From: Lutibacter oceani
GTDB lineage: Bacteria; Bacteroidota; Bacteroidia; Flavobacteriales; Flavobacteriaceae
DNA: 64,000 bases
NCBI RefSeq assembly: GCF_003384935.1
Contig: NZ_QTTQ01000010.1
Span: 1 to 64,000 of the forward strand
Direction of reading: 5' to 3'
Below, in pieces: positions 43,789 through 54,584 of this stretch. The notes below the pieces were generated by a model. The model saw nothing but the letters and a program-made list of their open reading frames with translations. It was not told the DNA's origin and did no database searches. Within the stretch, counting starts at the first letter, position 1; every line of letters begins with the position of its first letter. The translations under genes were made by a program, and so were the position numbers.

Positions 43789-45020
43789 ATTTCTAATCCT
43801 TCAATAAAAACTTTTTCTATTTGATGATTTCCAAAGGAATATGGAATAAAACCATAACTAGGTATTTCTTTTGTAATAATAAAATTGGCTTTTTTTCCAA
43901 TAGAGATACTTCCATGTGTTTTATTTAAACCCATTGCATAAGCAGCATTTATAGTTGCAGCATTAATAGCTTCCTCAGGAGTCATTTTCATTTTAATACA
44001 TGCAGTAGAAATTACAAAATTCATATTTCCTGATGGAGTAGAACCAGGATTATAATCAGATGCCAAGGCTAATGGTAAACCAGCGTCAATCATTTTTCTT
44101 GCAGGAGTATAAGGAATACCCAAAAAATAGGAACAGGAAGGCAGTGCAACAGGCATTGTTTTAGTGTTTTTTAAGGCTTCAATATCCTGTGGTCTCATTG
44201 CTTCTAAATGATCAACAGAAAGTGCATTGTATTTTATCCCAGCCTGAACTCCACCAATTGCAGTAAACTGATTTACATGAATTTTAGGAATTAACCCATA
44301 TTTACTACCTGCTTTTAAAATGCGCTCCGTATCATCTACTGAAAAATAGTTTGTTTCACAAAAAACATCAATAAAATCAGCCAAATTTTCTTTTGCTATA
44401 ATTGGAAGGATTTCATTAATAACCATATCTAAATAAGCACTTTTATTAGTTTTAAATGTTCTTGGTAAGGCATGTGCACCTAAAAAAGTAGCTTTTATTG
44501 TAATTGGATAATTAGCATCTAATTTTTTTATTACTCTTAGCATTTTTAGTTCAGCTTCTTTAGTTAAACCGTAACCGGATTTAATTTCAATTGCACCAGT
44601 TCCAAGCTTCATAACTTCTTCTAATCTTTTGGCAGATTGTTTATATAAATCTTCTTCAGAAGTGTTTTGTAATTGTTTTGCTGAATTTAAAATGCCTCCA
44701 CCTTTAGCTGCAATTTCTTCGTATGAAAGCCCCTTAATTCTATCAACAAATTCTTGTTCTCTATTTCCTGAAAACACAATATGAGTATGGCTATCGCACC
44801 AGGTTGGAAGTATCATTTTACCCTTTACATCAACAGTTTTAGCTGCATTAAATTCTTTCAAAAACTGCATTTCCCCAAAATCTTTTATAATTGAATTTTC
44901 AATTAATAAATAGGCATTTTTTAAAGTAGGTAATGTACTCATTTCTTTTCCTGAAACAAATGCTTTGGGTTTGTTTTCAACCTGAATTAACTCTTTAATA
45001 TTTATGAATAAAGTTTTCAT
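43785..45020 (-). CDS. hutI: imidazolonepropionase
   Basis: This 411-residue amidohydrolase of histidine degradation converts 4-imidazolone-5-propanoate to N-formimino-glutamate. The metal-binding motif is CDSHTHIVFSGNRE (about residues 71-84), with a later HVNQF and DYNPGSTPS segment. Only this hut gene occurs in the window, so the pathway is dispersed. Its 3' end overlaps the wzc end by 4 bp (convergent). Confidence 0.95.
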   Translation of the reverse strand: MKTLFINIKELIQVENKPKAFVSGKEMSTLPTLKNAYLLIENSIIKDFGEMQFLKEFNAAKTVDVKGKMILPTWCDSHTHIVFSGNREQEFVDRIKGLSYEEIAAKGGGILNSAKQLQNTSEEDLYKQSAKRLEEVMKLGTGAIEIKSGYGLTKEAELKMLRVIKKLDANYPITIKATFLGAHALPRTFKTNKSAYLDMVINEILPIIAKENLADFIDVFCETNYFSVDDTERILKAGSKYGLIPKIHVNQFTAIGGVQAGIKYNALSVDHLEAMRPQDIEALKNTKTMPVALPSCSYFLGIPYTPARKMIDAGLPLALASDYNPGSTPSGNMNFVISTACIKMKMTPEEAINAATINAAYAMGLNKTHGSISIGKKANFIITKEIPSYGFIPYSFGNHQIEKVFIEGLEI

Positions 45021-45096
45021 TATTTAATATAAAATAAAATCAAATATACTCATATTTTTAAGAGCTTTTAAATAAGTGATTTTTTTTACAATTAGG

Positions 45097-45160
45097 TGAC
45101 AAAAGTCACTAAAGTTTAAGGTGATTTACAAGGCAGAATTAGTTGTTATGGTTATCTTTG
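45097..45160 (+). promoter_or_regulatory. pta promoter with TGAC-N4-GTCA palindrome
   Basis: GTGAC-AAAA-GTCAC (TGAC core at 45097-45108) is a Crp/Fnr-superfamily-like inverted repeat. The -7 box TATCTTTG (45153-45160) starts 50.5 bp from its centre, which corresponds to about -62.5, the classical class I position two helical turns upstream of -41.5. The same half-site TGAC occurs in the palindrome upstream of the porin at 10593-10608. Confidence 0.55.
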
Positions 45161-45177
45161 CAAAAAAAATACAAAAA

Positions 45178-47271
45178 ATGAATAAAGCCATATATATAGC
45201 AACTAGTGAAGCTAACAGCGGTAAGTCGATTGTTGCTTTGGGGTTGATGAGAATGTTATTGGGTAAAACGGCTAAAGTAGGATATTTTAGACCAATTATT
45301 GATGATGTTAAAAAAGGGAAAAAGGATAACCATATCAACACAATTATTTCACATTTTAATTTAAATATAAATCCAAAAGAAGCATTTGCTTTTACCAGAT
45401 CGGAATTTATAAATAAAAGAAATGAAGGAAAAGAAGGCGAAATTTTTGATAAAATTATTGAAAAATATAAAAATTTAGAAGAGAAAAACGATTTTATGCT
45501 AGTAGAAGGTACTGACTTTTCAGGAGAAGGTGCTGCAATTGAGCTAGATGCAAATATTTTAATAGCAAAAAATTTAGGAATCCCAGCAATAATTGTTTCT
45601 ACCGGAGTTGGTAAAACATTGGATGAGTTTATAAATGGTGTTCATATAGCATATGACTCTTTTAAAGAAAAAGAAGTTGAAGTTTTAGCAATAATTGCAA
45701 ATAAAGTTCAAGAAAAAAATATTGAGATTGCAAGAACAGGAATTGAGAAAAATTTACCAAAAGATATTTTTGTAAGTGTAATTCCTTTAATTACTTCTCT
45801 AAATAATCCAACTATAAAAGAGGTTGCAAAGGCAGTTGATGCAAAAATTTTATTTGGAAAAGAACATATAAATAATCAATCTTCAAACTTTATTGTTGGA
45901 GCAATGCAGTTAAGAAATTATTTGGGACATTTATGTGAAAATTGCTTAATTATTACCCCGGGAGATAGAGCCGATATAATATTAGGTGCTTTGCAAGCAA
46001 ATATTTCTTCAAATTATCCAAAAATTGCTGGAATTGTACTTACGGGAGGAATTACTCCAGAAAAACCTATTGTTAAATTAATTGAAGGTTTGGCTCAAAT
46101 TGTACCAATTTTATCAGTAAAAGAAGGAACTTTTGCTGTAGCAAATAAAATTGGAGCTATTCGTTCTCATATGTATGCTGAAAACAAAGAAAAAATTATA
46201 ACGTCCTTAAATACCTTCGATAAGTACGTAGAAGTTGAGAAGTTAAATGAAAAATTAATTACATTTAAAAACGATAGTATTACACCAAGAATGTTTCAAT
46301 ACAATTTATTGAAACGTGCCAAACAACAACGAAAACATATAGTTTTACCTGAAGGAAACGATGATAGAATTATAAGTGCTGCTGCAAGATTAGTTGAAAT
46401 GGATATTGTTGATTTGACAGTGTTAGGAGATTATGATAAAATTGCAAATAAAATAAATCGTTTGGGTTTAAAAGTAGATATTAATAAGTTTAATATTATT
46501 GATCCAGTTAAATCTGAGTATTATAAAGATTTTACAAATACTTTATTTGAATTAAGAAAAAATAAAGGTGTTACCATAGATATGGCTGAAGATTTAATGG
46601 GTGATGTTTCTTATTTTGGAACCATGATGGTTTATAAAGGTTTAGCAGACGGTATGGTTTCTGGAGCGGCACATACAACTCAACATACTATTAGACCAGC
46701 GTTACAGTTTATTAAAACAAAACCAGGTGTATCTGTAGTTTCTTCAATATTTTTTATGTGTTTAGATGATAGAGTTTCTGTTTTTGGTGATTGTGCAATA
46801 AATCCAAACCCAAACTCTGAACAGTTAGCTGAAATAGCAATTTCATCTGCTGATTCTAGTATTAACTTTGGAATGGATCCTAAAATTGCAATGCTTTCAT
46901 ATTCGTCTGGAGCTTCAGGTAAAGGAGCTGATGTAGATATTGTGAGAAGAGCAACGGAAATTATTAAAGAAAAACGTCCAGATTTAAAAGTTGAAGGACC
47001 AATTCAATATGATGCTGCAGTTGATGCATCAGTTGGGAAAAGTAAATTGCCGGATTCTGAAGTAGCTGGACAGGCAAATGTTTTAATTTTCCCTGATTTA
47101 AATACAGGTAATAATACTTACAAAGCGGTACAACGTGAAACAGGAGCATTAGCAATTGGTCCTATGTTACAAGGTTTAAATAAACCTGTAAATGATTTAA
47201 GTAGAGGTTGTACTATAGACGATATTTTTAACACTGTTATTTTAACAGCAATACAAGCACAAGGAATATAA
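45178..47271 (+). CDS. pta: phosphate acetyltransferase, long form
   Basis: From the ATG at 45178 it is 697 residues. An in-frame GTG at 45121 lies upstream of the promoter box and is rejected. The domain order is an N-terminal P-loop-like domain (MNKAIYIATSEANSGKS), DRTGG middle domain and C-terminal PTA catalytic domain (IVLPEGNDDRI to the end). It interconverts acetyl-CoA and acetyl phosphate; with the downstream ackA it makes ATP and acetate. Confidence 0.96.
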   Translation: MNKAIYIATSEANSGKSIVALGLMRMLLGKTAKVGYFRPIIDDVKKGKKDNHINTIISHFNLNINPKEAFAFTRSEFINKRNEGKEGEIFDKIIEKYKNLEEKNDFMLVEGTDFSGEGAAIELDANILIAKNLGIPAIIVSTGVGKTLDEFINGVHIAYDSFKEKEVEVLAIIANKVQEKNIEIARTGIEKNLPKDIFVSVIPLITSLNNPTIKEVAKAVDAKILFGKEHINNQSSNFIVGAMQLRNYLGHLCENCLIITPGDRADIILGALQANISSNYPKIAGIVLTGGITPEKPIVKLIEGLAQIVPILSVKEGTFAVANKIGAIRSHMYAENKEKIITSLNTFDKYVEVEKLNEKLITFKNDSITPRMFQYNLLKRAKQQRKHIVLPEGNDDRIISAAARLVEMDIVDLTVLGDYDKIANKINRLGLKVDINKFNIIDPVKSEYYKDFTNTLFELRKNKGVTIDMAEDLMGDVSYFGTMMVYKGLADGMVSGAAHTTQHTIRPALQFIKTKPGVSVVSSIFFMCLDDRVSVFGDCAINPNPNSEQLAEIAISSADSSINFGMDPKIAMLSYSSGASGKGADVDIVRRATEIIKEKRPDLKVEGPIQYDAAVDASVGKSKLPDSEVAGQANVLIFPDLNTGNNTYKAVQRETGALAIGPMLQGLNKPVNDLSRGCTIDDIFNTVILTAIQAQGI

Positions 47272-47368
47272 TGAAACTTGTATAATAGTAAGTTTCAATT
47301 AATATAAGAAAAGAAAGTTTAATAGCAAACAGCATATGTTGCTGCTATTAAAAATAAAGTTTAAGCAT

Positions 47369-48571
47369 ATGAAAGTTTTAGTTATAAATTCGGGAAGTTC
47401 ATCAATTAAATATCAATTATTTAATATGCCTGAAGAAGAAGTAATTTGTTCAGGATTAGTAGAAAGGATTGGTTTGAATAATCCAGAAATACATTATAAA
47501 TCTGGGAATGATAAAATTGATAGAGTTTGTGATATTCCAAATCATAAAATGGGTTTAGAAAAAGTTGTTAAATTTTTGTTGGACGAAGAATTTGGTGTAA
47601 TTAAATCTACTTCTGAAATTGAGGCAGTAGGACATAGAGTAGTGCATGGCGGAAGCTCTTTTTCAAACACTACAATTATAAATGATGAAGTGAAAAGTAA
47701 AATAAAAGAGTTATTTTCATTGGCTCCGCAGCACAATCCCCCAAATTATGAAGGTATTGTAGTTGCAGAAAAAATGTTTCCAAAAGCAAAACAAATTGCT
47801 GTTTTTGATACTGCTTTTCATCAAACAATGCCTGTTGAAGCTTATAAATACTCAATTCCGAATAAATTTTTAGAGGAAAATAAGATTCGTAAATACGGTT
47901 TTCACGGAACAAGCCACAAATATGTTTCGGAAAAAGCCATTGAATATTTAGGAACAAAACATTCAAAAATTATTACAATTCACCTTGGAAACGGGTGTAG
48001 TATGACTGCTGTTAAAAATGGAAAAAGCATTGATACTACTTTAGGATTTGGCCCTGTTACGGGATTAATAATGGGAAGTAGGAGCGGAGATATTGATCAT
48101 GCTATTATATTTCATCTAGTAAATAATTTAGGGTATAAATTAGATGAGGTTAACAGTATGCTTCAAAAAGAGAGTGGTATGTTAGGTTTAACAGGTTTTA
48201 GCGATTTAAGAGACATTGAGTCTGAAGCTGAAAATGGTAATAAAGAATGCCAATTAGCATTAGAAATGAATGCGTATAGAATTAAACAATACATTGGTTC
48301 TTATACCGCTGCAATGAATGGCTTAGACGCAATTGTTTTTACTGCAGGAATCGGTGAAAATTCAGATATTATTAGAAAATTAGTTTGCACTAATATGGAA
48401 TATTTTGGTATTGATATTGATATTGAAAAGAATAAAGTACGTGCTAAAAAAATTACTGAAATAAATACGTTAAATTCAAAAACAAAAATTTTAATTGTTC
48501 CTACTAACGAAGAAGTTGAAATAGCAAAGCAATCTTTTGAATTGATAAATTTAGAAGTGAAAAAAAAATAA
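47369..48571 (+). CDS. ackA: acetate kinase
   Basis: The start is at the ATG at 47369, giving the conserved opening MKVLVINSGSSSIKYQLF (400 residues). An in-frame ATG 33 bp upstream would add a non-conserved stretch. Signature motifs HRVVHGG, FHGTSH and GIGENS are present. It makes ATP and acetate from acetyl phosphate and lies 97 bp downstream of pta with no promoter box between, so the two are one transcript. Confidence 0.97.
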   Translation: MKVLVINSGSSSIKYQLFNMPEEEVICSGLVERIGLNNPEIHYKSGNDKIDRVCDIPNHKMGLEKVVKFLLDEEFGVIKSTSEIEAVGHRVVHGGSSFSNTTIINDEVKSKIKELFSLAPQHNPPNYEGIVVAEKMFPKAKQIAVFDTAFHQTMPVEAYKYSIPNKFLEENKIRKYGFHGTSHKYVSEKAIEYLGTKHSKIITIHLGNGCSMTAVKNGKSIDTTLGFGPVTGLIMGSRSGDIDHAIIFHLVNNLGYKLDEVNSMLQKESGMLGLTGFSDLRDIESEAENGNKECQLALEMNAYRIKQYIGSYTAAMNGLDAIVFTAGIGENSDIIRKLVCTNMEYFGIDIDIEKNKVRAKKITEINTLNSKTKILIVPTNEEVEIAKQSFELINLEVKKK

Positions 48572-48604
48572 AAAAAAGCATTGAAGAAATTCAATGCTTT
48601 TTTA
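48570..48604. terminator. bidirectional terminator between ackA and fumC
   Basis: AAAAGCATTGAA-GAAA-TTCAATGCTTTT is flanked by A and T runs and separates two convergent genes. Confidence 0.9.
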
Positions 48605-48622
48605 GTTTTATAGTGATAGCTT

Positions 48623-50020
48623 TTATTTTAAAAATCCAATCATATTTTCTGGTTTTACCCAAGCATCATATTCTTCAGGAGTAACATAACCTAAACGCAC
48701 TGCCTCTTCTTTTAAAGTAGTACCATTTTTATGAGCAGTATTTGCAATTTCAGCAGCTTTATAATAGCCTATTTTTGTATTTAATGCAGTAACCAACATT
48801 AATGAATTATTTACTAATTCAGTTATTCTGGAATAATTAGGTTGAATACCAATAGCGCAGTTTTCATTAAAACTGGCACAGGCATCTCCAATTAAGCGGG
48901 CTGATTGTAAAAAGTTAGCAGCCATAACAGGTTTAAATACATTTAATTCGTAATGACCTTGTGTACCTCCAACAGTAATGGTAACATCGTTACCCATAAC
49001 TTGCGCACAAACCATTGTTAAGGCTTCAGATTGCGTTGGATTAACTTTTCCAGGCATAATTGAACTTCCAGGCTCATTTGCCGGAATTATTAACTCTCCA
49101 ATTCCTGAACGTGGACCTGAAGCCATCATTCTAATATCATTGGCAATTTTGTTTAATGAAACGGCAAGTTGTTTTAATGCTCCATGACTTTCAACTATAG
49201 CATCATGTGATGCTAAAGCTTCAAATTTATTTTCAGCGGTGATAAAAGGTAGTCCGGTAAATTCAGCAATCTTTTTTGCTACCAATACATCATACCCTTT
49301 TGGAGCATTTAATCCAGTACCAACCGCAGTTCCTCCAAGTGCTAATTCAGCTAAATGGTGTAACGTGTTTTTTAAAGCTTTTAATCCGTGATTTAATTGA
49401 GAAACATATCCAGAAAATTCTTGCCCGATAGTTAAAGGAGTTGCATCCATTAAATGTGTTCTTCCAATTTTAACAACATCTTTAAATTCAACCGATTTGG
49501 CTTGTAATGTATCTCTAAGTTTTTCAATTCCTGGAATTGTAGTATCTATAATCATTTTATAGCAAGCAATGTGCATTCCGGTAGGGAAGGTATCGTTGCT
49601 AGATTGTGATTTATTTACATCATCATTCGGCTGCACTATTTTTTCGCCTTCTCCAATTATTTTTCCAGCTAACTCTTGTGCGCGATTTGCAATTACTTCA
49701 TTTACATTCATATTACTTTGTGTACCAGATCCGGTTTGCCAAATTACCAATGGAAACTGGTTGTCTAATTTTCCTTCCAATATTTCTTCACAAACTTGTG
49801 ATATTAAATCTCTTTTTTCAGAAGAAAGAACTCCTAAATCACAATTAGAGTGTGCGGCAGCTTTTTTTAAGTAGGCAAACCCATAAATAATTTCAATAGG
49901 CATAGATGCTGATGAACCAATTTTAAAATTATTTCTAGAGCGTTCCGTTTGAGCTCCCCAATATTTATTAATAGGAACTTTTACTTTTCCCATGGTATCT
50001 TTTTCTATTCTATATTTCAT
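48623..50020 (-). CDS. fumC: class II fumarate hydratase
   Basis: This 465-residue iron-independent fumarase adds water to fumarate in the TCA cycle. It carries the signature [15 protein letters not shown] (near residue 316), the catalytic serine of this loop, and the N-terminal [20 protein letters not shown]. Its length is normal. Directly upstream, divergent, is a class I fumarase gene, so the organism encodes both. Confidence 0.97.
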   Translation of the reverse strand: MKYRIEKDTMGKVKVPINKYWGAQTERSRNNFKIGSSASMPIEIIYGFAYLKKAAAHSNCDLGVLSSEKRDLISQVCEEILEGKLDNQFPLVIWQTGSGTQSNMNVNEVIANRAQELAGKIIGEGEKIVQPNDDVNKSQSSNDTFPTGMHIACYKMIIDTTIPGIEKLRDTLQAKSVEFKDVVKIGRTHLMDATPLTIGQEFSGYVSQLNHGLKALKNTLHHLAELALGGTAVGTGLNAPKGYDVLVAKKIAEFTGLPFITAENKFEALASHDAIVESHGALKQLAVSLNKIANDIRMMASGPRSGIGELIIPANEPGSSIMPGKVNPTQSEALTMVCAQVMGNDVTITVGGTQGHYELNVFKPVMAANFLQSARLIGDACASFNENCAIGIQPNYSRITELVNNSLMLVTALNTKIGYYKAAEIANTAHKNGTTLKEEAVRLGYVTPEEYDAWVKPENMIGFLK

Positions 50021-50155
50021 AATGTATTTTGTTTGTGAATTAATTATGCAAAAATGTATTAAAACTTATTTATTAAAAGTAATATTTCTTTGTGTTTTTG
50101 GATAGAAAAGGGATAAATAAACCTATTTTCTACAAACTATTTTCTACTTCCATTG

Positions 50156-50163
50156 TATATTTG
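50156..50163 (+). promoter_or_regulatory. -7 box of the class I fumarase promoter
   Basis: TATATTTG is a perfect TAnnTTTG box 37 bp upstream of the start codon. No TGAT or TGAC palindrome is in this intergenic region. Confidence 0.55.
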
Positions 50164-50200
50164 TAAGAATTAAAATGAAGTTACAATAAAATTATACAAA

Positions 50201-51808
50201 ATGTCTGAATTTAAATACCAAAAACCTTTTCCAATTAAAAAGGACACTACTAAATACCGTTTGCTAACAAAAGACCATGTTTCTTTAATGGATTTTGATG
50301 GACGTAAAATATTAAAAGTTACACCTGAAGGTATTGAGTTACTTTCACAAGCTGCTTATCATGATGTGTCGTTCTACTTACGTGCTGCTCATTTAAAAAA
50401 GTTAGAGACCATTCTTAAAGATCCTGAAGCTACAGACAACGACCGTTTTGTAGCTTATACAATGTTGTTAAACCAAATGGTTGCCGCATCTGGTGAATTG
50501 CCAACTTGCCAAGATACAGGTACAGCAATTTGTGTTGCTAAAAAAGGTGAAGATGTGTATACTGGAGTTGATGATGCAGAATATATTTCAAAAGGAGTTT
50601 TTAATACTTACCAAAATGATAATCTTCGTTTTTCTCAAATTGTACCTCAAACTATGTTAGTAGAGAAAAACTCAGGAACCAACCTTCCTGCACAAATAGA
50701 TATTTATGCAACAACAGGTAAAACGTATGAATTCTTATTTATGACAAAGGGTGGAGGTTCAGGAAATAAAACGTATTTGTATCAAATGACCAAGTCATTA
50801 TTAACTGAAGAAAATTTAACCAATTTTGTTAAGAAACATATTATGGATTTAGGTACTTCTGCGTGTCCTCCATATCATTTAGCATTTGTAATTGGCGGTA
50901 CTTCTGCCGAGGCTAACTTAGCAACCGTTAAAAAGGCTTCAGCAGGTTATTTAGATCATTTACCAACTGAAGGTAATGATGGCGGGCAAGCTTTCAGAGA
51001 CCTTGAGTGGGAAGAGAAAATTACTAAAATTTGTCAGGAAAGTGGTGTAGGAGCACAATTTGGCGGTAAATATTTTGTACATGATGTAAAAGTAATTCGA
51101 TTACCACGCCATGCGGCATCTTGTCCTGTAGGAATGGGTGTAAGTTGTAGTGCTGACCGTAATGTAAAAGCTAAAATTACTGAAGAAGGTATTTTTCTTG
51201 AAGAGTTAGAAAAGAACCCTAGTCAGTTTTTACCAAAAGAAGCGCCGCACTTAGCAAATGCTGTTGAATTAGACCTAGATCAACCTATGGATAAAATTCG
51301 TGAGGAGCTTTCTAAATATCCTGTAAAAACACGTTTCAGTTTAAGAGGGACATTAATTGTTGCTCGTGATATGGCACACGCTAGAATAAGTGAAATGATA
51401 GCAAATGGTGAAGAAATGCCCCAGTATTTTAAAGATCATCCTGTATACTATGCAGGACCTGCAAAAACACCAAAAGGAATGGCTTCAGGTAGTTTTGGAC
51501 CAACTACAGCTGGCCGTATGGATCCGTATGTTGATGCTTTCCAAAAAGTAGGCGGTAGCATGGTTATGGTTGCAAAAGGAAATCGTTCACAACAAGTTAC
51601 AGATGCCTGTAAAGCGAATGGAGGTTTTTACCTTGGTTCTATTGGAGGTCCTGCTGCAATTTTAGCAAAAAATAGTATTAAATCTGTTGAAGTAGTTGAT
51701 TTTCCTGAATTAGGAATGGAGGCGGTGCGTAAGATTAGAATTGAAGACTTTCCAGCATTTTTACTGGTTGATGATAAGGGAAATGATTTCTTTGCTGAAT
51801 TTAAATAA
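50201..51808 (+). CDS. class I (iron-sulphur) fumarate hydratase
   Basis: This 535-residue protein of the fumA/fumB/ttdAB-fused type has an N-terminal alpha domain (about 1-340) and a C-terminal beta domain. Cluster cysteines are likely in [10 protein letters not shown] (about residue 105), GTSACPPYH (about 225) and [14 protein letters not shown] (about 305-314). It hydrates fumarate with an oxygen-labile 4Fe-4S cluster. Its presence beside a stable class II enzyme suggests use under different oxygen or iron conditions. Confidence 0.94.
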   Translation: MSEFKYQKPFPIKKDTTKYRLLTKDHVSLMDFDGRKILKVTPEGIELLSQAAYHDVSFYLRAAHLKKLETILKDPEATDNDRFVAYTMLLNQMVAASGELPTCQDTGTAICVAKKGEDVYTGVDDAEYISKGVFNTYQNDNLRFSQIVPQTMLVEKNSGTNLPAQIDIYATTGKTYEFLFMTKGGGSGNKTYLYQMTKSLLTEENLTNFVKKHIMDLGTSACPPYHLAFVIGGTSAEANLATVKKASAGYLDHLPTEGNDGGQAFRDLEWEEKITKICQESGVGAQFGGKYFVHDVKVIRLPRHAASCPVGMGVSCSADRNVKAKITEEGIFLEELEKNPSQFLPKEAPHLANAVELDLDQPMDKIREELSKYPVKTRFSLRGTLIVARDMAHARISEMIANGEEMPQYFKDHPVYYAGPAKTPKGMASGSFGPTTAGRMDPYVDAFQKVGGSMVMVAKGNRSQQVTDACKANGGFYLGSIGGPAAILAKNSIKSVEVVDFPELGMEAVRKIRIEDFPAFLLVDDKGNDFFAEFK

Positions 51809-51907
51809 GGAATTAGAAACAAGTTTTAAAAAAATAAAAAAGTAGTTAGCATTTATTAAAAATAAATACTAATTTTGTAATTCATTATAAAACAACCTTC
51901 AAAAGTT

Positions 51908-52075
51908 ATGGATTTATCACAATTTTCAGGATTTTTAGTATTCTTAACAATATTTACCATGGGATTTTGGTTAATGATTTTTTTAATTTCATTTATTATT
52001 CCATATTGGTTAATAGGTTATTTTAGAGAAGCTTGGAAATTTAGAAAAGAAGGAAGAGCAGTACCTAAGAAATAA
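51908..52075 (+). CDS. small one- or two-helix membrane protein
   Basis: This 55-residue frame begins MDLSQFSGFLVFLTIFTMGF and ends EGRAVPKK. It has one long or two short hydrophobic helices (about 7-40) and a basic tail. A -7-like TAATTTTG occurs 41 bp upstream of the start, and a strong terminator follows 17 bp past the stop. This makes it a plausible real gene although short. Unknown function. Confidence 0.6.
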   Translation: MDLSQFSGFLVFLTIFTMGFWLMIFLISFIIPYWLIGYFREAWKFRKEGRAVPKK

Positions 52076-52091
52076 TTAATTTTTTATATAT

Positions 52092-52131
52092 AAAAAAAGG
52101 GCAACTATTATTTAGTTGCCCTTTTTGTTTT
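52092..52131. terminator. bidirectional terminator
   Basis: AAAGGGCAACTA-TTATT-TAGTTGCCCTTT with A and T runs, between the small membrane protein gene and the convergent barrel gene. Confidence 0.88.
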
Positions 52132-54584
52132 TATGCTTTAAACATTTCTTCTTCACCACCACCATCATAATCTCCTTGTTGTCTTTCTCTTTTCTTTTTC
52201 TGGTTAAATCTATAGGTAAAATTCAACATTATTTGTCTTTGTCTCCATTGAAATTCACCTACTGATTCAGTGGTTGGTGAATAACTGGTCGATTTTCTTT
52301 TTCTAGAATTTAATAAATCACTAACATTTAAAGATAAAGTTCCTTTTTCATTCATAATATCTTTACTAAACGCAAGGTTTACACTAACCATACCTTCTCT
52401 TTTAGATTGTGCACCCTCAGATGGACCCATATAAAAACCAGTTGTTTGCCAGTCAATTTTACCAGGCAGTGTAACTCTTGATACCATTCTAGTAAACCAA
52501 CTTACATTGTCAGCATCGTAACTTATGTTATCAAATTCTCCTTCGGTAACAGATTTAAAAAAGTTAAAACTATTGTTAAGTCTCCACCATTTAAAAGGGG
52601 TATAATTTGTTGTAAATTCAAAACCATACCTATCTTGAGAACTTAAATTTACAGGGTTTCTAATAATTATTAAAGTTGGTACATCGTTTATTAGTCTTAT
52701 ATCTTCAGTTTGTACCATTTCAATATTATTTATTGCGTGTTGGTAGTAGATTGAAGAATTTAATGTAAATTTTTCCCAGCGTTTTAAATAGCCTAAATCA
52801 AAAGAATTTGTATATGTAGGATCTAAATTTACATTTCCTTTTCTAACATAAGTTTCACTTGTTCTAGATTCAAAAGGGTTTAAAAACCAGTGACGAGGGC
52901 GTCTTAATCTTCTGCTATAACCTAAAGTTAAACTTTCAGAATCATTAAATTCTAGGCCTAAATTTACTGTTGGAAATAGTTCAGTAAATTTTTTATTATA
53001 ATTTTCATTAGTTTGTGCTAAATTAATTTTTCTGTCTGTTGTTTCTGATCTTAAACCTAATAAATATGAAAATTTATTTATTTTTTTACCATATTGAGAA
53101 TAGATAGAATATATGTTTTGCTCAAAATCTAATGTGTTCGAAAAATTAGTGTTATTATAAAATTGATTTGTGTTTTCGTCAAAGTCTTCAACTAAATAAT
53201 CTGTATTTAGCTGATTTAAATCGGCTTTAAAACCAAACTCAAATTGAGAATTTTCACCAAGAGGTAATACATAATCACCTTTAATTAAAATGTCTTTAGA
53301 TTCTTCATCGGTACTATTTTTTTCGGGTGCATTTTCAATATAACTTGGGTAAGTATCATAATCTGAGATAAAAGCTAAACTATTTTCTGTACTTTTTCCA
53401 TATTGAAAATCTAAGATTAATTTATGACCATCCTTTTTAAAATCTTTCGTATAGTTAAGTGCATATTCTATGGTTTCATCATCATCGTCCTCAAATTCAA
53501 CGCGCTCATAGGTTCTGTTTAAAATATTCCCTAAATCTAATTCGTTGCTCACATTTGTTGAGATATCATCACCTTTAGATTTTCTATAAAGTACAGTTCC
53601 TGTTAAAGAGCTATTATCCGATAAAAAATATTCTATTCCAAATCTTGTATTAAACCTGTTGTTTTCTCTTTCATATTTACTTTTTTCATTCCTATAATTT
53701 GAAACAGCACCAAGCTCGTCAAAAAATGTTACGTTATTTGATGAATTTCCTGGAGCATTTCTGTAATTATAACCTGTACTTGTAAAGAAGTTTGCCTTAT
53801 TTGTTCTGTAGTTTAAATTTACTGAACCACCAAAGTTATCAGGATTTCCTGCAGAAGCTGTAATTGAGCCATTAAAACCTTGTGCTTTTCCTTTACGTAA
53901 AACAATATTTAAAATTCCAGCAGTACCTTCTGCATCATAACGTGCCGAAGGGCTTGTAATTACTTCTACTTTTTCAATAGCATCAGCTGGTAATTGACGT
54001 AAAGCATCTGTACCACTTAAACCAACTAAACCAGAAGGCTTTCCATTTACTAATATTCTAACATTTTCATTTCCGCGTAAACTCACATTTCCTTCAACAT
54101 CAACAGTTACAGAAGGAACATTGTCTAAAACATCAGAAGCAGTACCACCTTTAACAGTCATATCTTTTCCAACATTGTATATTTTTTTATCTAAACGAAT
54201 TTCAACAGTACTTTTTTCAGCAATAATTTCAATTTCTTCAAGAGATTCCGCATCAATATCTAGTGAAATGATACCTAAATCAGTATTTCCTGTTATTTCT
54301 TTGTTTTTAAATGTTATGGTTTTAAATGAAATAAATTCTATAGATATATTGTATGTACCTTTTGAAACTTGAATTTCAAATGTACCATTGACATCAGTAA
54401 TTCCACCAGTAACAATGTCTCCATTTAAAGATTTAATTACAATTGTTGCATATTCTAAAGGTAGTTTTGTTTCATTATCTATTACTTTTCCAGTTATGGA
54501 AATTTTTTCAAAAGTTTCAGCACTTTTAGCATTTGGAATTGATACAAAAATGCTTACTAATATTAAAAATATAAAATCTTTCAT
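52131..54584 (-). CDS. outer-membrane beta-barrel protein with CarboxypepD_reg-like domain
   Basis: This 817-residue protein has a signal peptide and a CarboxypepD_reg-like/DUF4480-type beta domain (about 30-115, ITGKVIDNETKLPLEYATI). A plug-like domain follows (about 120-230, with SPSARYDAEGTAGILNIVLRKG). The C-terminal outer-membrane barrel (OMP_b-brl_3-type) ends RQRQIMLNFTYRF followed by a charged tail. It resembles TonB-dependent receptor-like proteins, but no TonB box is certain. The transported substrate is unknown. It is a paralogue of the gene at 55201-57591. Confidence 0.85.
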   Translation of the reverse strand: MKDFIFLILVSIFVSIPNAKSAETFEKISITGKVIDNETKLPLEYATIVIKSLNGDIVTGGITDVNGTFEIQVSKGTYNISIEFISFKTITFKNKEITGNTDLGIISLDIDAESLEEIEIIAEKSTVEIRLDKKIYNVGKDMTVKGGTASDVLDNVPSVTVDVEGNVSLRGNENVRILVNGKPSGLVGLSGTDALRQLPADAIEKVEVITSPSARYDAEGTAGILNIVLRKGKAQGFNGSITASAGNPDNFGGSVNLNYRTNKANFFTSTGYNYRNAPGNSSNNVTFFDELGAVSNYRNEKSKYERENNRFNTRFGIEYFLSDNSSLTGTVLYRKSKGDDISTNVSNELDLGNILNRTYERVEFEDDDDETIEYALNYTKDFKKDGHKLILDFQYGKSTENSLAFISDYDTYPSYIENAPEKNSTDEESKDILIKGDYVLPLGENSQFEFGFKADLNQLNTDYLVEDFDENTNQFYNNTNFSNTLDFEQNIYSIYSQYGKKINKFSYLLGLRSETTDRKINLAQTNENYNKKFTELFPTVNLGLEFNDSESLTLGYSRRLRRPRHWFLNPFESRTSETYVRKGNVNLDPTYTNSFDLGYLKRWEKFTLNSSIYYQHAINNIEMVQTEDIRLINDVPTLIIIRNPVNLSSQDRYGFEFTTNYTPFKWWRLNNSFNFFKSVTEGEFDNISYDADNVSWFTRMVSRVTLPGKIDWQTTGFYMGPSEGAQSKREGMVSVNLAFSKDIMNEKGTLSLNVSDLLNSRKRKSTSYSPTTESVGEFQWRQRQIMLNFTYRFNQKKKRERQQGDYDGGGEEEMFKA

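Noticed and set aside
45121-45177. Upstream GTG start for pta
   Set aside because: The promoter box at 45153-45160 lies inside this extension and the added residues are not of the family.
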